Source: JALZUR01 sp965205365 (GTDB lineage: Bacteria > Bdellovibrionota > Bdellovibrionia > Bdellovibrionales > UBA1609). From it: 64,000 nucleotides of DNA. The first letter of the stretch is position 1. The number at the start of each line of letters is the position of its first letter. Positions 25,634 through 36,256 of this stretch are shown one piece after another. Made by a program: the position numbers and the translations under genes. Location: assembly GCA_965205365.1 (NCBI GenBank), contig CBDBGT010000013.1, forward strand, positions 462,028-526,027, given 5' to 3'. The notes under the pieces are model-generated. The model ran no database searches. It had not been told where the DNA came from and was given only the letters and a program-made list of their open reading frames with translations.

Positions 25634-28291
25634 ATGGGTAAAATTCTATTCAAATATTTTATTGGGTTTTGTGTCCTTTGTGGAATTATTGGCGCAGCGC
25701 TACTCTTTGGCACTTATTTTTGGTTTTCAAAAGAATTGCCTGATGTTGCACAGCTTGATGAGTATAACCCAAAAAAAGTTACTAAAGTTTTAGACCGCAA
25801 TGGAAAACAAATTGGTGAATTTTTTAATATTGAAAAAAGACGTCTTGTTTCTGAAGAGAATATTCCTAATCACTTAGAGCAAGCTTTCATATCTGCTGAA
25901 GACTCTGATTTTTATTCACATAATGGAATTAACTATCAAGCCATTCTTCGAGCTGCTATTAAAAACTTTTTTGCAGGAAAAACTGTACAAGGTGGATCAA
26001 CTATAACCCAACAGGTGATAAAACAAATTTTTTTAACCGATGAGCGCTCTTATGAAAGAAAAATCAAAGAAGCTATCTTAGCCAAAAGGCTAGAGCGCAG
26101 GTATTCAAAAGACAAGATTCTAAACCTATACCTCAACCATATTTATTTAGGAGAGGGCGCTTACGGTGTTGAAATGGCAGCTCAAAGGTATTTTAATAAG
26201 AATGTAACTGACATCACTGTAAAAGAGGCTGCTGTTCTTGCCGGCCTTACAAGTCGTCCTTCAAAAAACTCTCCCCTTAAAAACCCCAAAGCCGCTAAAA
26301 GGCGACAGCGTTATGTTCTTTTTAGAATGGCTGAGGAAGGGTATATTTCCAAAGAAGATGCCGAAGCTGCAGTAAATGAAAACCTAATCATTTATATTAA
26401 ACAAAAAACTAAGGCAGTAGCACCATATTTTGTTGAAGTCATTAGACAGGTTCTCTCTGATGAAATTGGTAATGATGCTCTTCTACAAGATGGACTCACA
26501 ATTAAAACCTCTTTAGATTTAGAAAAACAGCAAAGTGCGCAAGAGGCCATGAAAAAAGGACTTCACCAACTAGACAAAAGACAGGGCTTTAGAGGGGCAA
26601 AAATAAACTACAGCACTATTAATGAAGTTAAAGCTTTTTTAAGTAAATCTAGAAACACCTTTATCCGAAATTTTTATAAAAAAATTGAGATCAACCCAGA
26701 GGGTGAAATTGTTGGCCCCATAAAAGAGCCCTTAAACCTAACTGCTTTTAACATTAATTTAGAAGACAATAAGGCCAGCTTAAAACCAAACCTTCCCCCT
26801 TATATTAAAAAAAATAGTACTGTTGATGCCATTGTTACTAAAGTTTCAGATAAGAAAGGCCTTACCTTTGTACGCTTTGGAGAGCATAGAGGGGTTATAA
26901 CTTTTGATTCCATGAAATGGGCGAGAAAACCAGATAGTCAAGCCCATTGGAAATATACTTTTTTAGAAAAACCTTCCCTCGCACTTAAAGTGGGTGATGT
27001 TATACAAATAAAAATTATATCTGATAAAATTAAAGATTCAAAAATTTTAAAAACCAAGGCTGTAGATCATATAAGTTCTCACGCCCTAGTGGAACTTGAG
27101 CAAGAGCCCATAACCCAAGGTGCTTTATTATCTTTTGACCAAAAAACTGGAGAAATCATCACCATGGTTGGTGGCTATAGCTTTGAAAAAAGTAAATATA
27201 ACAGAACTTATCAAGCTTTAAGGCAAACAGGCTCTGCGTTTAAACCCATTGTCTATGCCTCAGCTTTAGACTCTGGCTTCACTCCCACTACTGAAATTTT
27301 AGATATTCCAAGAGTGTTTGAAGAAGAACTGCCTCCAGAGGCTGGGAGTGAAGAGGCTCTCATTAGAAAATACAAACCTTCTAATCATTCTGGAGATTTT
27401 AGTGGAGATGTTATTTTTAGAGATGCACTGGTTCGATCATTAAATGCTCCTACAATTGAAATCATCAACAAAATATCTGTGCCCTGGACGGTAAACTATG
27501 CCCGTCGACTTGGAGTTTTTTCTCCACTAAATAATGATCTTACCACAGCCCTTGGATCAAGTGGTTTAACCCTTTATGAAATGACAAAAATCTATTCACT
27601 TTTTGGCCGCTTAGGAAAAGAAATTTCACCAATACTTATTCACTCTGTTGAAGATGAAAATGGCAACACACTTTTAATAGATTACAAATTTGATAAGCGT
27701 TTTGAGGAAAAGATTAAGACCTCTAAAAAAATATTTAAAAAAATGACTTTTGAAGAAATGAAGTTTGGAGATCAAACAAAGGTTTTTCAAGAAAACACCT
27801 TAGGACAAGTCATCAAGCCTCAAACAGCATATATTATAACAAACATTCTTTCCGATGTTATTTACGGCTCAAGAGGAACTGCCCCTAAGGCAAGGGTTTT
27901 AAGACGCCCTGCAGCGGGTAAAACTGGAACCACAAACGCATATTATGATGCGTGGTTTATGGGCTACACTCCACAAATTGTAACTGGTGTTTGGGTTGGG
28001 TTTGATAATGAACAAAGCCTAGGCAAAGGTGAGGTTGGGGGAAACACAGCTCTTCCTATTTGGATTGATTATATGCTAAAGGCACACAAAAATCTCCCAA
28101 AAAAAGATTTTACAGTTCCTCCAGGAATCATTTTTTCAAATATTGATGAGGACACTGGAAAACTTGCAGGGGCTAAAACAACGCGTGTTGCCAGGCAAGC
28201 GTTTTATGAAAACTTTAAGCCCTCTGAAACAAACAACACAAACACTGATGTAGATGCAAAAGACTTATTTATGGAAGATTTAGACGAGTAG
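25634..28291 (+). CDS. mrcA: Bifunctional penicillin-binding protein 1A
   Basis: 885-residue class A PBP building peptidoglycan in the periplasm. One N-terminal membrane anchor (residues ~8-30). The GT51 glycosyltransferase has its catalytic Glu in SAEDSDFYSHNG (about residue 89), plus GGSTITQQ and KILNLYLN motifs. An OB-like insert follows, then the transpeptidase with nucleophile motif SAFK (S534, K537) and KTGTT (K763). A class A enzyme of this length with an insert is PBP1A-like. It ends two bases before uvrA. Confidence 0.94.
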   Translation: MGKILFKYFIGFCVLCGIIGAALLFGTYFWFSKELPDVAQLDEYNPKKVTKVLDRNGKQIGEFFNIEKRRLVSEENIPNHLEQAFISAEDSDFYSHNGINYQAILRAAIKNFFAGKTVQGGSTITQQVIKQIFLTDERSYERKIKEAILAKRLERRYSKDKILNLYLNHIYLGEGAYGVEMAAQRYFNKNVTDITVKEAAVLAGLTSRPSKNSPLKNPKAAKRRQRYVLFRMAEEGYISKEDAEAAVNENLIIYIKQKTKAVAPYFVEVIRQVLSDEIGNDALLQDGLTIKTSLDLEKQQSAQEAMKKGLHQLDKRQGFRGAKINYSTINEVKAFLSKSRNTFIRNFYKKIEINPEGEIVGPIKEPLNLTAFNINLEDNKASLKPNLPPYIKKNSTVDAIVTKVSDKKGLTFVRFGEHRGVITFDSMKWARKPDSQAHWKYTFLEKPSLALKVGDVIQIKIISDKIKDSKILKTKAVDHISSHALVELEQEPITQGALLSFDQKTGEIITMVGGYSFEKSKYNRTYQALRQTGSAFKPIVYASALDSGFTPTTEILDIPRVFEEELPPEAGSEEALIRKYKPSNHSGDFSGDVIFRDALVRSLNAPTIEIINKISVPWTVNYARRLGVFSPLNNDLTTALGSSGLTLYEMTKIYSLFGRLGKEISPILIHSVEDENGNTLLIDYKFDKRFEEKIKTSKKIFKKMTFEEMKFGDQTKVFQENTLGQVIKPQTAYIITNILSDVIYGSRGTAPKARVLRRPAAGKTGTTNAYYDAWFMGYTPQIVTGVWVGFDNEQSLGKGEVGGNTALPIWIDYMLKAHKNLPKKDFTVPPGIIFSNIDEDTGKLAGAKTTRVARQAFYENFKPSETNNTNTDVDAKDLFMEDLDE

Positions 28292-28293
28292 AA

Positions 28294-31077
28294 ATGAAAA
28301 ACATCATTCTTAAAGGCGTTAGACAAAACAATTTAAAAAACATCAATGTTAAAATTCCCATAGGTTCTTTTGTAGTCATTTGTGGTCCAAGTGGATCAGG
28401 AAAAAGCTCACTAGCCTTCCAAACTCTTTTTGCTGAAGGTCAGCGACGCTACCTAGAAAGTCTTTCAAATTATGCAAAACAATTTGTTGGACAAGCGCAA
28501 AAACCACTCCTTAATTCAGCTCAAAATATTCCTCCTGCAATTGCACTCAAACAACGCAACTCCATTAAATCATCAAGATCTACAGTTGGAACTCATACTG
28601 ATATATATGATTACATTCGGATTTTTTTTTCAAAAGTAGGCAAGCCATTTTGCCCTAATCACAACACTGAAATGAAAAAATTTAACCCTTCAAATGCAAC
28701 AACCAAAGTTTTAAATGAACTCAAAGACAAAAAAGTTTACATAACTTGCTCAATTAAGCAGTCAAAGCCTTTAGAGCTAGCTAAACTTAAAAATACATTG
28801 CTTAAGCTTAGTTTTTATAAAGTGCTCCAAGTAAATCATAACAATGCTGTAGTTAAAACTCTAAACCTTGAATTTGATTCTCTCCCTGTATGTGAGGATG
28901 AATATCATATTATTATAGACAGGTTAAAGGTAGGTAAGGATTCTGAGCTGCGTATTTTTGATGATCTTTCTCAAGCTTTTAAACTTTCTAAAGATTTATT
29001 TGGTCTTAAAAAAGCCTGTGTTATTTCAACTACAAAAGAGGCCTTAGTGTTTAAAGACATCACTTCATGCTGCCAGTGTGATGAAAACTTCTGGGACCTT
29101 AGTCCTTCTCTTTTTTCTTTTAGTAATGTTGCCGGGGCTTGTCCTCAATGCAGGGGTTTTGGCAACAAGCTTAATCTAGATGAGAATAAAATCATTCCCA
29201 ATGAGTCTTTAAGTATTCAAGACGGCGCCATAGTTCCATACACTATGCCATCAACAGTTAAACTGCGTTCACAACTTTTAAAATTTTGTAAATCCAAAAA
29301 CATCAATCTCAATATTCCCTGGAAAAACCTCTCAAAAAGTGAAAAAAACTTAGTGTGGAGGGGGCAGAAAAAAAGACACTGCATTCAAGGTTTTTTTGAT
29401 CACCTTGAAACCAAAACATATAAAATGCATGTCAGAGTATTTTTAAATCGCTTTAAAAGCTCAAACACATGTTCTCACTGCAGTGGCTTTAGGCTTAATC
29501 CAAAAATCAATCAAGTTAAAATCAACAACAAAAGCATTAGTAGTGTTTGTAGTCTAGCAATAGAAGATCTTTTACATTGGTTAAAAAATTTAAAACTAGA
29601 TAACAACACACAAATACAAACAAAACAGCTTCTTAAAGAAATTAAAAATCGTATATCTTTCTTAAACAGTATTGGACTAAACTACTTAACACTCTTAAGA
29701 GAAACTAAAACACTATCCGGGGGAGAGTTTCAACGGTTAAACATTTCTAATCAATTAGGCTCTGAGCTGTCAGACACTCTATATGTTTTAGACGAGCCTA
29801 CCATTGGGCTTCATCCAAGAGACAACACCAAACTCATTAAACTTCTTAAAAAACTACACGGCAATAAAAATACATTAGTCGTAGTCGAACACGACAAAGA
29901 GGTTATCAAAGCGGGCGAGTATATTTTTGAAATTGGCCCTCAAAGTGGAAAAGACGGAGGGGAAATTATTTTCTCTGGAACAAGCACAAAGTTTTTAAAA
30001 AGTAAAAAATCTTTAACCTCTTCTTATCTAAATGGTGATAAAAAAGCCTTTTCTTTAAAAAAAATGAAAAAAAACACCTTGCCTTCTATTTGTATATCTG
30101 GATGTCATGGTCACAATTTAAAAAACGCCTCTTTAAAACTACCCATTGAAAAAATGGTTTGCATTACCGGCATAAGCGGGTCTGGAAAATCAAGCCTTAT
30201 CACACAAACTCTCTACCCTGCAATTTTAAAAAAGCTTTTAAACAAACATCAATCAGACTCATTACCATATAAAAAACTCACTCTTCCAAAGATCTGCAGG
30301 TCCATTGATTTTGTAGATCAAAGGCGTGTTTCTAAATCCAAAAGATCTTTTGTTGCTACCTACCTTAAAACATTTGATTTAGTTAGGAAAATCCTATCAA
30401 GCACCATGGAGTCTAAAATTTCAGGATACACACCAGGCACTTTTAGTTTAAACACTGAAGGTGGTCGATGCCCTAACTGCAAAGGCTTAGGTGTTGAAGA
30501 AGTTGATATGCTTTTTATGGACGATATCTGCTTACCTTGTGATTCATGCTCTGGCTTAAAGTACACCCCTGATATTTTAAAAATAAAGTACGGCAACAAG
30601 AACGTATATGAAATATTAGAGCTCACGTGCTCAGAAGCTTTAAGTTTCTTTTCAACAGAAACAAGTTTAATCAAACCTTTAAAAATCTTAGAAGAGCTTG
30701 GCCTTGGCTATTTACGCCTTGGGCAGTCCTTAGACACTCTAAGTGGAGGGGAGAGTCAGAGACTTAAGCTTTCTAAGTACCTACTTTCCTCTGATCTAAA
30801 AGGACGCATTTTAATATTTGATGAACCCTCTACGGGCCTTCATTTTAAAGAAATTAAACTCTTACTAAAGGTTTTTAATAAGTTAACCGCTGCAGGAGCT
30901 TCTTTAATCATTATTGAGCACAATCTTGATCTCATAGCCAGTAGTGATTGGGTCATAGATATGGGCCCTGAAGGAGGTTTTAGCGGAGGAAATATCACCA
31001 GTTTTGGCCATCCTCTAGACATTTGTAAGACCAAGACCTATACCGGTAAGTACTTAAAAAAACACATTAACACTTAA
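28294..31077 (+). CDS. uvrA: UvrA excinuclease subunit
   Basis: 927-residue nucleotide-excision-repair ATPase. Two ABC cassettes: first Walker A GPSGSGKSSL (residue ~32) with signature LSGGEFQR, second Walker A GISGSGKSSL with LSGGESQR and DEPSTGLH. Zinc modules: CCQC...CPQC in the first half, and CPNCKGLG...CLPCDSCSG in the second. It scans DNA for bulky damage and loads UvrB. Coupled to mrcA by a two-base gap. The sequence is fairly divergent but all key motifs are present. Confidence 0.95.
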   Translation: MKNIILKGVRQNNLKNINVKIPIGSFVVICGPSGSGKSSLAFQTLFAEGQRRYLESLSNYAKQFVGQAQKPLLNSAQNIPPAIALKQRNSIKSSRSTVGTHTDIYDYIRIFFSKVGKPFCPNHNTEMKKFNPSNATTKVLNELKDKKVYITCSIKQSKPLELAKLKNTLLKLSFYKVLQVNHNNAVVKTLNLEFDSLPVCEDEYHIIIDRLKVGKDSELRIFDDLSQAFKLSKDLFGLKKACVISTTKEALVFKDITSCCQCDENFWDLSPSLFSFSNVAGACPQCRGFGNKLNLDENKIIPNESLSIQDGAIVPYTMPSTVKLRSQLLKFCKSKNINLNIPWKNLSKSEKNLVWRGQKKRHCIQGFFDHLETKTYKMHVRVFLNRFKSSNTCSHCSGFRLNPKINQVKINNKSISSVCSLAIEDLLHWLKNLKLDNNTQIQTKQLLKEIKNRISFLNSIGLNYLTLLRETKTLSGGEFQRLNISNQLGSELSDTLYVLDEPTIGLHPRDNTKLIKLLKKLHGNKNTLVVVEHDKEVIKAGEYIFEIGPQSGKDGGEIIFSGTSTKFLKSKKSLTSSYLNGDKKAFSLKKMKKNTLPSICISGCHGHNLKNASLKLPIEKMVCITGISGSGKSSLITQTLYPAILKKLLNKHQSDSLPYKKLTLPKICRSIDFVDQRRVSKSKRSFVATYLKTFDLVRKILSSTMESKISGYTPGTFSLNTEGGRCPNCKGLGVEEVDMLFMDDICLPCDSCSGLKYTPDILKIKYGNKNVYEILELTCSEALSFFSTETSLIKPLKILEELGLGYLRLGQSLDTLSGGESQRLKLSKYLLSSDLKGRILIFDEPSTGLHFKEIKLLLKVFNKLTAAGASLIIIEHNLDLIASSDWVIDMGPEGGFSGGNITSFGHPLDICKTKTYTGKYLKKHINT

Positions 31078-31111
31078 AAAGGATTTTCGTATTTTAAACT
31101 CCGTTCTAAGC

Positions 31112-32881
31112 ATGTTTGCAGATTTAAAAAAGCATAAAAAACTCATGCTCTTAATCATTTTCTGTGGTGCTCTTTCAAGTGCTTTTAAAGCAAGTGCCAC
31201 AGGCTTGATTCAAATTCTTGGAAACTTAATATTTAAAGCCCCCAGCATTCCTATTAAAGATCTACCTGATTTAGAAATATTTTCTTTCTACACCAAGTAC
31301 AACTGGGACCCTTTATATTTCACAGTTTCACTCCTATGTCTTTCCTTTATTATTACAAATATATTTAGATATATTTTTATGTATAACATACGTGCCTTAG
31401 CAGAGACTAAGGCTGTCAACACCAGAGAACAGCTTATGACTCACTACCTTTCTTTAGATGCAAAATTTAAAAACTCTTTAAGTGATGGCTCTGGTGGACT
31501 TATTAGCAGAATTTTAAACGATGTCTTAATTTATCAAGAAGGAATTAAAAAGCTTGCTGATTTATTAAGGGAGCCTTTTTTAATACTTTTTTCCATAATT
31601 TGGCTTTTTGCAATCAATTGGAAAATTGCTCTCTTCTTACTAATTGCTTTTCCACCCATTTTAATTATTATAAAACGCCTTGCAAAAAGCCTTAGAAGGC
31701 ATAGTGCTCAAAGCCAAGAAACCATGGAAACTCTTACAATGACACTAAAGGAAGGGTTAGACGGTGCACGAATTATCCATTCTTTTAATCTTGAAAAAAA
31801 GATTCTTAAAAAATTTAGTGCTCAAACTCAAAAATACCTCCATACTATTAAAAAAATTATTACTCGTGAAGAATTATCTGGTCCCATTACGGAATCTTTT
31901 TCATCTATTGTCTTTTGTGGATCCTTTGTATTAGTGGCATATCTTGTCCAAAGTGAAGGCTTAAGTTTTGGAGATTTTTTAGGAATTTCTGCAGCTGTTG
32001 GATTCTTAACTGATTCTTCAAAAAAAACACAGGCTGCCTTTATTCGTATTCAACAAGCCTCAGTAGCAAAGGCTCGCATTCAAAATATCATAAGCCAGCA
32101 TGAAAACACAAAGCACCTTAGTGGCTTAAAAAATTTTCCAGATTCTTTAAACTCCATTGAATTTAAAAATTTAAATATTTTTATTGGTTCAAAAAATATT
32201 TTAAAAAATATTAATTTTAAAACTTCTTCAAAAAAAACCATCGCTCTTGTTGGACCAAGTGGCTCTGGAAAATCTACTCTTCTAAACTGTCTAGATAGCT
32301 ATATAACTCCAAGCTCTGGAACCATACTTTTTAATGATATTCCAATATCTAAAATAAATAACATTTCCTTAAGAAATCATATCTCACTAGTTTCACAAGA
32401 TCCTTTTTTATTTAACACCAGTGTTTTTGAAAATCTTAAATATGCAAAAAATGACCTTACACAAGAAGAAGCCATTAGCGCCCTAAAGCTTTCAAATGCT
32501 CAATTTATTTTAAACCTACCAAATGGCATACATACTAAAGTAGGTGAAGCAGGTTCTCGCTTTTCAGGAGGTGAGCGTCAGCGCCTCAGTATTGCCAGAG
32601 CACTTATTAAAAACACTCCTATTTTACTACTTGATGAGGCCACAAGCGCTCTTGACACACAAAGTGAAAAAGAGGTTCAAAAAGGACTTGATTCTTTAAA
32701 AAAAGGGCGTACTTGTTTTATCGTAACCCACAGACTTTCTACCATAAAAGATGCTGATATTATTCTTGTTCTACAAAATGGCCAAGTAATTGAGTCTGGA
32801 AAACATTTGCAGCTTCTTAACAATGAAAAGCTTTATAATTCTTTATATGATAAACCAGACCTTAATCCTAAAAAAATCTAG
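31112..32881 (+). CDS. msbA: MsbA-like ABC exporter (half transporter)
   Basis: 589 residues: about six membrane helices in the first 320 residues, then an ATPase with Walker A GPSGSGKST, Q-loop, signature FSGGERQR, Walker B LLLDEATSALD and the H-loop THRL. This is the MsbA/lipid-exporter (ABCB) layout, working as a homodimer in the inner membrane. The lipid A substrate is inferred from Gram-negative context; a peptide or drug exporter is possible. It follows uvrA on the same strand by 34 bp. Confidence 0.8.
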   Translation: MFADLKKHKKLMLLIIFCGALSSAFKASATGLIQILGNLIFKAPSIPIKDLPDLEIFSFYTKYNWDPLYFTVSLLCLSFIITNIFRYIFMYNIRALAETKAVNTREQLMTHYLSLDAKFKNSLSDGSGGLISRILNDVLIYQEGIKKLADLLREPFLILFSIIWLFAINWKIALFLLIAFPPILIIIKRLAKSLRRHSAQSQETMETLTMTLKEGLDGARIIHSFNLEKKILKKFSAQTQKYLHTIKKIITREELSGPITESFSSIVFCGSFVLVAYLVQSEGLSFGDFLGISAAVGFLTDSSKKTQAAFIRIQQASVAKARIQNIISQHENTKHLSGLKNFPDSLNSIEFKNLNIFIGSKNILKNINFKTSSKKTIALVGPSGSGKSTLLNCLDSYITPSSGTILFNDIPISKINNISLRNHISLVSQDPFLFNTSVFENLKYAKNDLTQEEAISALKLSNAQFILNLPNGIHTKVGEAGSRFSGGERQRLSIARALIKNTPILLLDEATSALDTQSEKEVQKGLDSLKKGRTCFIVTHRLSTIKDADIILVLQNGQVIESGKHLQLLNNEKLYNSLYDKPDLNPKKI

Positions 32882-32953
32882 ACTTTCTATAAAATCATAA
32901 AGTTTTAAAAAAAATCTGACGATGAGCTCTGTAACAAGCAGGAGAGTTTTATA

Positions 32954-34504
32954 ATGATACAATGGGATGAATTTGAACATATACATGTAATTAAAAAGCT
33001 AAGAAGCATTATTGGTTCTTGGTGGAATGTGGATATTTTTTTTACAGATGAGTCTGGAAATCCAGTTTTTTCTGATTTTGACAAAGCCACTGCATACAAC
33101 CCTGTTACTCCAAGTTTTTTCAAAAAAAAAGACTTAACTGATTCTTTTAAAGAGGTTGTTTTAAGGTGTATTGATGATCTAAAATTAACCGACAACAAAT
33201 ACAATGTTAAAAGATGGACAGACATTGGTTTTGATCTCATTGTTTTTCCAATTATCATAGAAAATGATTTTATGGGAACTGTTGTTGCTTCTGGATTTTT
33301 AAAAGACAGCTCTAAAGAAGCTCTTGTTGAGATTAAAAAGAAACTAAGCGCTTTAGAGTTTTCTGATGATATAGTTCAAGATTCAGTATCCAAAGTTACT
33401 CACATCAGTAGTCAAGAGCGTGAACATTTTATTGAACTCATTGAACTTGTTGGCCAAGAGATCATTACTCTACATCTAGAAATTACTCGCCGTGAAAATA
33501 GAATTAAAGAATTAAATAAAGAACTTAGCAATCGCTATAATTATGAGGCAATGATTGGTAAATCTAAGCCCATGCAACAGCTTTATAATCTTTTAGATAA
33601 GATTAAGCAATCTGAAGCAACTGTATTGATTAATGGAAGTAACGGAACGGGCAAAGAACTTATTGCTAAATCCATCCACCACAATTCACCAAGAAAAAAT
33701 GGACCTTTAATTATTCAAAACTGCTCTGCATTCAATGACAATTTGCTAGAGTCTGAATTTTTCGGCCATACGAAAGGTTCTTTCACAGGAGCTGTGAAAG
33801 ATAAAAAAGGACTTTTTGAAATAGCACACAAGGGAACTTTTTTCTTAGACGAAGTTGGAGACACTTCTACACAAATGCAGGTAAAACTTTTACGTGTATT
33901 ACAAGGAGGCACCTTTACCCCTGTGGGAGCTACTACAGAAAAAAAAGTAGACGTAAGGATTCTTGCAGCAACAAACAAAGACCTTAAAAAAATGGTTGAA
34001 GACGGAACTTTTAGAGAAGACTTATACTACAGATTAAATGTTATTAACCTTAAGGTTCCTTCCTTAAGAGATAGAAAGGAAGATATTCCACTACTAACAG
34101 AAAGCTTTTTAAATGAGGCCAATAAAAAAGATGGTAGTAAAAAAATTATTACAAAAAGAGTTTTAGAAAAACTTTATGACTATGCTTGGCCCGGTAATAT
34201 TCGTGAGCTTAAAAATGAAATCGAGCGGTTAGTTGTTTTAAGTGGAAATGAGCAAAAAATTACATACGATATGCTTTCTGGAAAAATACTGGAAACTGGA
34301 AAGGATCCTAGTTTACAAGGAACACGTATTCACGGAAAACTAAAAGATGCCTTAGAAGAGCTTGAGAAAAAAATGATTCGTGAAGGACTTAGAAGAACTG
34401 GATGGAATAAATCCAGACTTGCAAAAGAGCTTGGTATAAGTAGAGCTGGCTTGATTATGAAAGTAGACAAGTATCAACTGGAAAAAAGAAAGATTGTAAA
34501 ATAA
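32954..34504 (+). CDS. Sigma-54-dependent transcriptional activator
   Basis: 516 residues. The N-terminal sensory domain (about 1-150) looks like a PocR/GAF-type ligand domain (GSWWNVDIFFTDESGNPVF). A short coiled coil follows, then the AAA+ domain: Walker A NGTGKE (~230), sigma-54 contact loop GSFTGA at 275-280 (consensus GAFTGA), Walker B TFFLDE at 295-300. The C-terminus is a Fis-type helix-turn-helix (WNKSRLAKELGISRAGL). There is no receiver domain, so it senses a ligand, not a phosphorelay. AGGAGAG precedes the ATG. Target promoters are unknown. Confidence 0.9.
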   Translation: MIQWDEFEHIHVIKKLRSIIGSWWNVDIFFTDESGNPVFSDFDKATAYNPVTPSFFKKKDLTDSFKEVVLRCIDDLKLTDNKYNVKRWTDIGFDLIVFPIIIENDFMGTVVASGFLKDSSKEALVEIKKKLSALEFSDDIVQDSVSKVTHISSQEREHFIELIELVGQEIITLHLEITRRENRIKELNKELSNRYNYEAMIGKSKPMQQLYNLLDKIKQSEATVLINGSNGTGKELIAKSIHHNSPRKNGPLIIQNCSAFNDNLLESEFFGHTKGSFTGAVKDKKGLFEIAHKGTFFLDEVGDTSTQMQVKLLRVLQGGTFTPVGATTEKKVDVRILAATNKDLKKMVEDGTFREDLYYRLNVINLKVPSLRDRKEDIPLLTESFLNEANKKDGSKKIITKRVLEKLYDYAWPGNIRELKNEIERLVVLSGNEQKITYDMLSGKILETGKDPSLQGTRIHGKLKDALEELEKKMIREGLRRTGWNKSRLAKELGISRAGLIMKVDKYQLEKRKIVK

Positions 34505-34533
34505 CTACGATTTTAAAACTTAGCTTTTAGAGT

Positions 34534-35157
34534 TTACATTGCACTAATTTTATCCCCTTTTTTCATTTCATATGTAAACCTTTTTGGCCTTGCCTTTGAG
34601 AAAAACTTTATATTCTTAAAAAAGATCTCTACAAAATTGTTCACATTATCAGTATAGTTTAACTGAATCAGTGTTCTTTTTTTTAAATTAATTATCATTT
34701 CTATTTCTAAAATGTTAGGAATTTTTCCTTTAGGATTTACTTTAATTTTAGCTGTTTTTTTAGAAAAAGAAATGTACCCCACCTTAAGTTTAGACCAAAT
34801 AGTTACATCTGAAAAAATAGAATCAAAAATACTTGGCACTGCATTTTTAACACTCCCTGTGGTCACATCTTTACCACTAATATGCCAAAACTTTTCATGA
34901 CCTTTAATAAAAACACCTTCATTCTCCCCAACCATTTCTAATCTAATTTTTTTTTTAGAGTATTCTAAACTTCCTCTTGTTTTCTCAACAGTGCCTAGGA
35001 GCATTGATTTAGAAAGTTTATTAAAATTACTCTTCATATACTCAACCTGACTGTAAGTAAGAGTCATACTTTCTAAAACTTTTTGAGCTGAATCATGGGT
35101 TTTTACAGGCCCCTTGGCAAAGGAAAGTGTTAAAATGAAAAATATTTTAAAAAGCAT
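34534..35157 (-). CDS. LolA-like outer-membrane lipoprotein carrier
   Basis: ATG 35157 is preferred over 35175 because it gives a compact signal peptide (LFKIFFILTLSFA). The mature part has the LolA-like pattern of an N-terminal helix, then strands with GTVEKTRGSLEYSKKKIRLEM, and later repeated amphipathic strands (LKKRTLIQLNY) forming a half-barrel. It would carry lipoproteins across the periplasm. It is the last gene of the rplU-to-lolA run and overlaps comF by about 11 bases. Confidence 0.7.
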   Translation of the reverse strand: MLFKIFFILTLSFAKGPVKTHDSAQKVLESMTLTYSQVEYMKSNFNKLSKSMLLGTVEKTRGSLEYSKKKIRLEMVGENEGVFIKGHEKFWHISGKDVTTGSVKNAVPSIFDSIFSDVTIWSKLKVGYISFSKKTAKIKVNPKGKIPNILEIEMIINLKKRTLIQLNYTDNVNNFVEIFFKNIKFFSKARPKRFTYEMKKGDKISAM

Positions 35158-35752
35158 TCTTTTCTTCTCTCTCAATTAGTGGTCTGTAAAAAAGTGTTAT
35201 AATCATTTCAGGCAAACTCTTTATTTCAGATCTTACTCTATGATAGGTTGCTCCTGTAACAAAGACATCATCTATAAAAACCCATTGACAGTCTAGTAAT
35301 ATTTTTTTTTTAAAGCTCCTCTTAACTTTTAACCGCTCTATGCGAGTCTTTCTCTTCTGAGCCCCTAAAGACTCCCCTATTTCCACAACACTCCTTAACT
35401 CTAAGGGATTTTTTAAACTCAAAGCAAATTCTTTAGCATGATTTAAAGCCCCTTTAGAAGACGATTTAGGAACAAAGGCCCTCCTAGGCTCAATAGAATT
35501 TATCTTAGCAGGGAATAAACTTGTCCACTGATGAAATTTTTCAGCTTCTTGATGTTTTAAAAAATAAGCTAATTTTCTACAAAAAAAATCAGTTTCTAGA
35601 TTCCATTGAAACAAGTAATAATGGGGAATCTTTTCTTCATATCTTAAAAAATAAGTTTTTCTACGAGACTCTACTTTATTCTGACAATACGTACAAATTA
35701 CATTTTTTCTAAATTTTAAAATATCACAAATTATACAAAAAAATTTACCCAT
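35147..35752 (-). CDS. comF: ComF-family phosphoribosyltransferase-like protein
   Basis: About 201 residues. The N-terminus has a zinc-binding pair (CIIC and CTYC), and the C-terminus has the PRPP loop VFIDDVFVTGAT characteristic of ComF-type PRTases. ComF is needed for DNA uptake in some bacteria. ATG 35752 is used, since 35767 is poorly placed; both are possible. It lies between rlmH and the LolA-like gene on the same strand. Confidence 0.8.
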   Translation of the reverse strand: MGKFFCIICDILKFRKNVICTYCQNKVESRRKTYFLRYEEKIPHYYLFQWNLETDFFCRKLAYFLKHQEAEKFHQWTSLFPAKINSIEPRRAFVPKSSSKGALNHAKEFALSLKNPLELRSVVEIGESLGAQKRKTRIERLKVKRSFKKKILLDCQWVFIDDVFVTGATYHRVRSEIKSLPEMIITLFYRPLIEREEKNAF

Positions 35753-35788
35753 AGATTTAGTTTGCAAACTAAAATAACAACTTATTTC

Positions 35789-36256
35789 CTATTCATTATG
35801 ATACGGATGTCCGGCAATTAGTGAAAATAACCGGTAAACCTGTTCTGACAAAACAATAGTGGCTACCTTAGAATTAAAGGTGAATTCAGAAAGTTTAATT
35901 TTTAAATTTGCTCTATTTTTTATTTTATCGCTAACCCCATAAGGGCCACCAATTAAAAAAATTAATTTTTGAGCGCCTGGATTATTTTGAAGATGTTCTA
36001 ACTTTTTACTCAATTCAACTGTTTGAAAGGCTTTACCTTGCTCATCTAAAACAATGAGAAAATCCTTATGTGAAATTTTCTTTAAAATCTCCACCTCTTC
36101 TTGTTCTATCTTATATTTAGGAGATCCATTTTTTTTAGTTTTAAATTCTTTTAAAATACATGGAATAAATCGATTTGTCATAAGAACATAGTGTTCAATA
36201 ATCTTAGAGATTGTTTTTAATTTTTTAACTTCAGGACATAGTATTTCTATATTCAT
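35789..36256 (-). CDS. rlmH: 23S rRNA pseudouridine-1915 N3-methyltransferase
   Basis: 155-residue SPOUT methyltransferase. The knotted SAM site reads KLIFLIGGPYGVSDKI, and the C-terminus has the invariant LSEQVYRLFSLIAGHPYHNE-type ending with HPYH. It methylates pseudouridine 1915 in helix 69. The ATG directly follows the nadD/rsfS stop (TAAATG), so translation is coupled. Confidence 0.93.
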   Translation of the reverse strand: MNIEILCPEVKKLKTISKIIEHYVLMTNRFIPCILKEFKTKKNGSPKYKIEQEEVEILKKISHKDFLIVLDEQGKAFQTVELSKKLEHLQNNPGAQKLIFLIGGPYGVSDKIKNRANLKIKLSEFTFNSKVATIVLSEQVYRLFSLIAGHPYHNE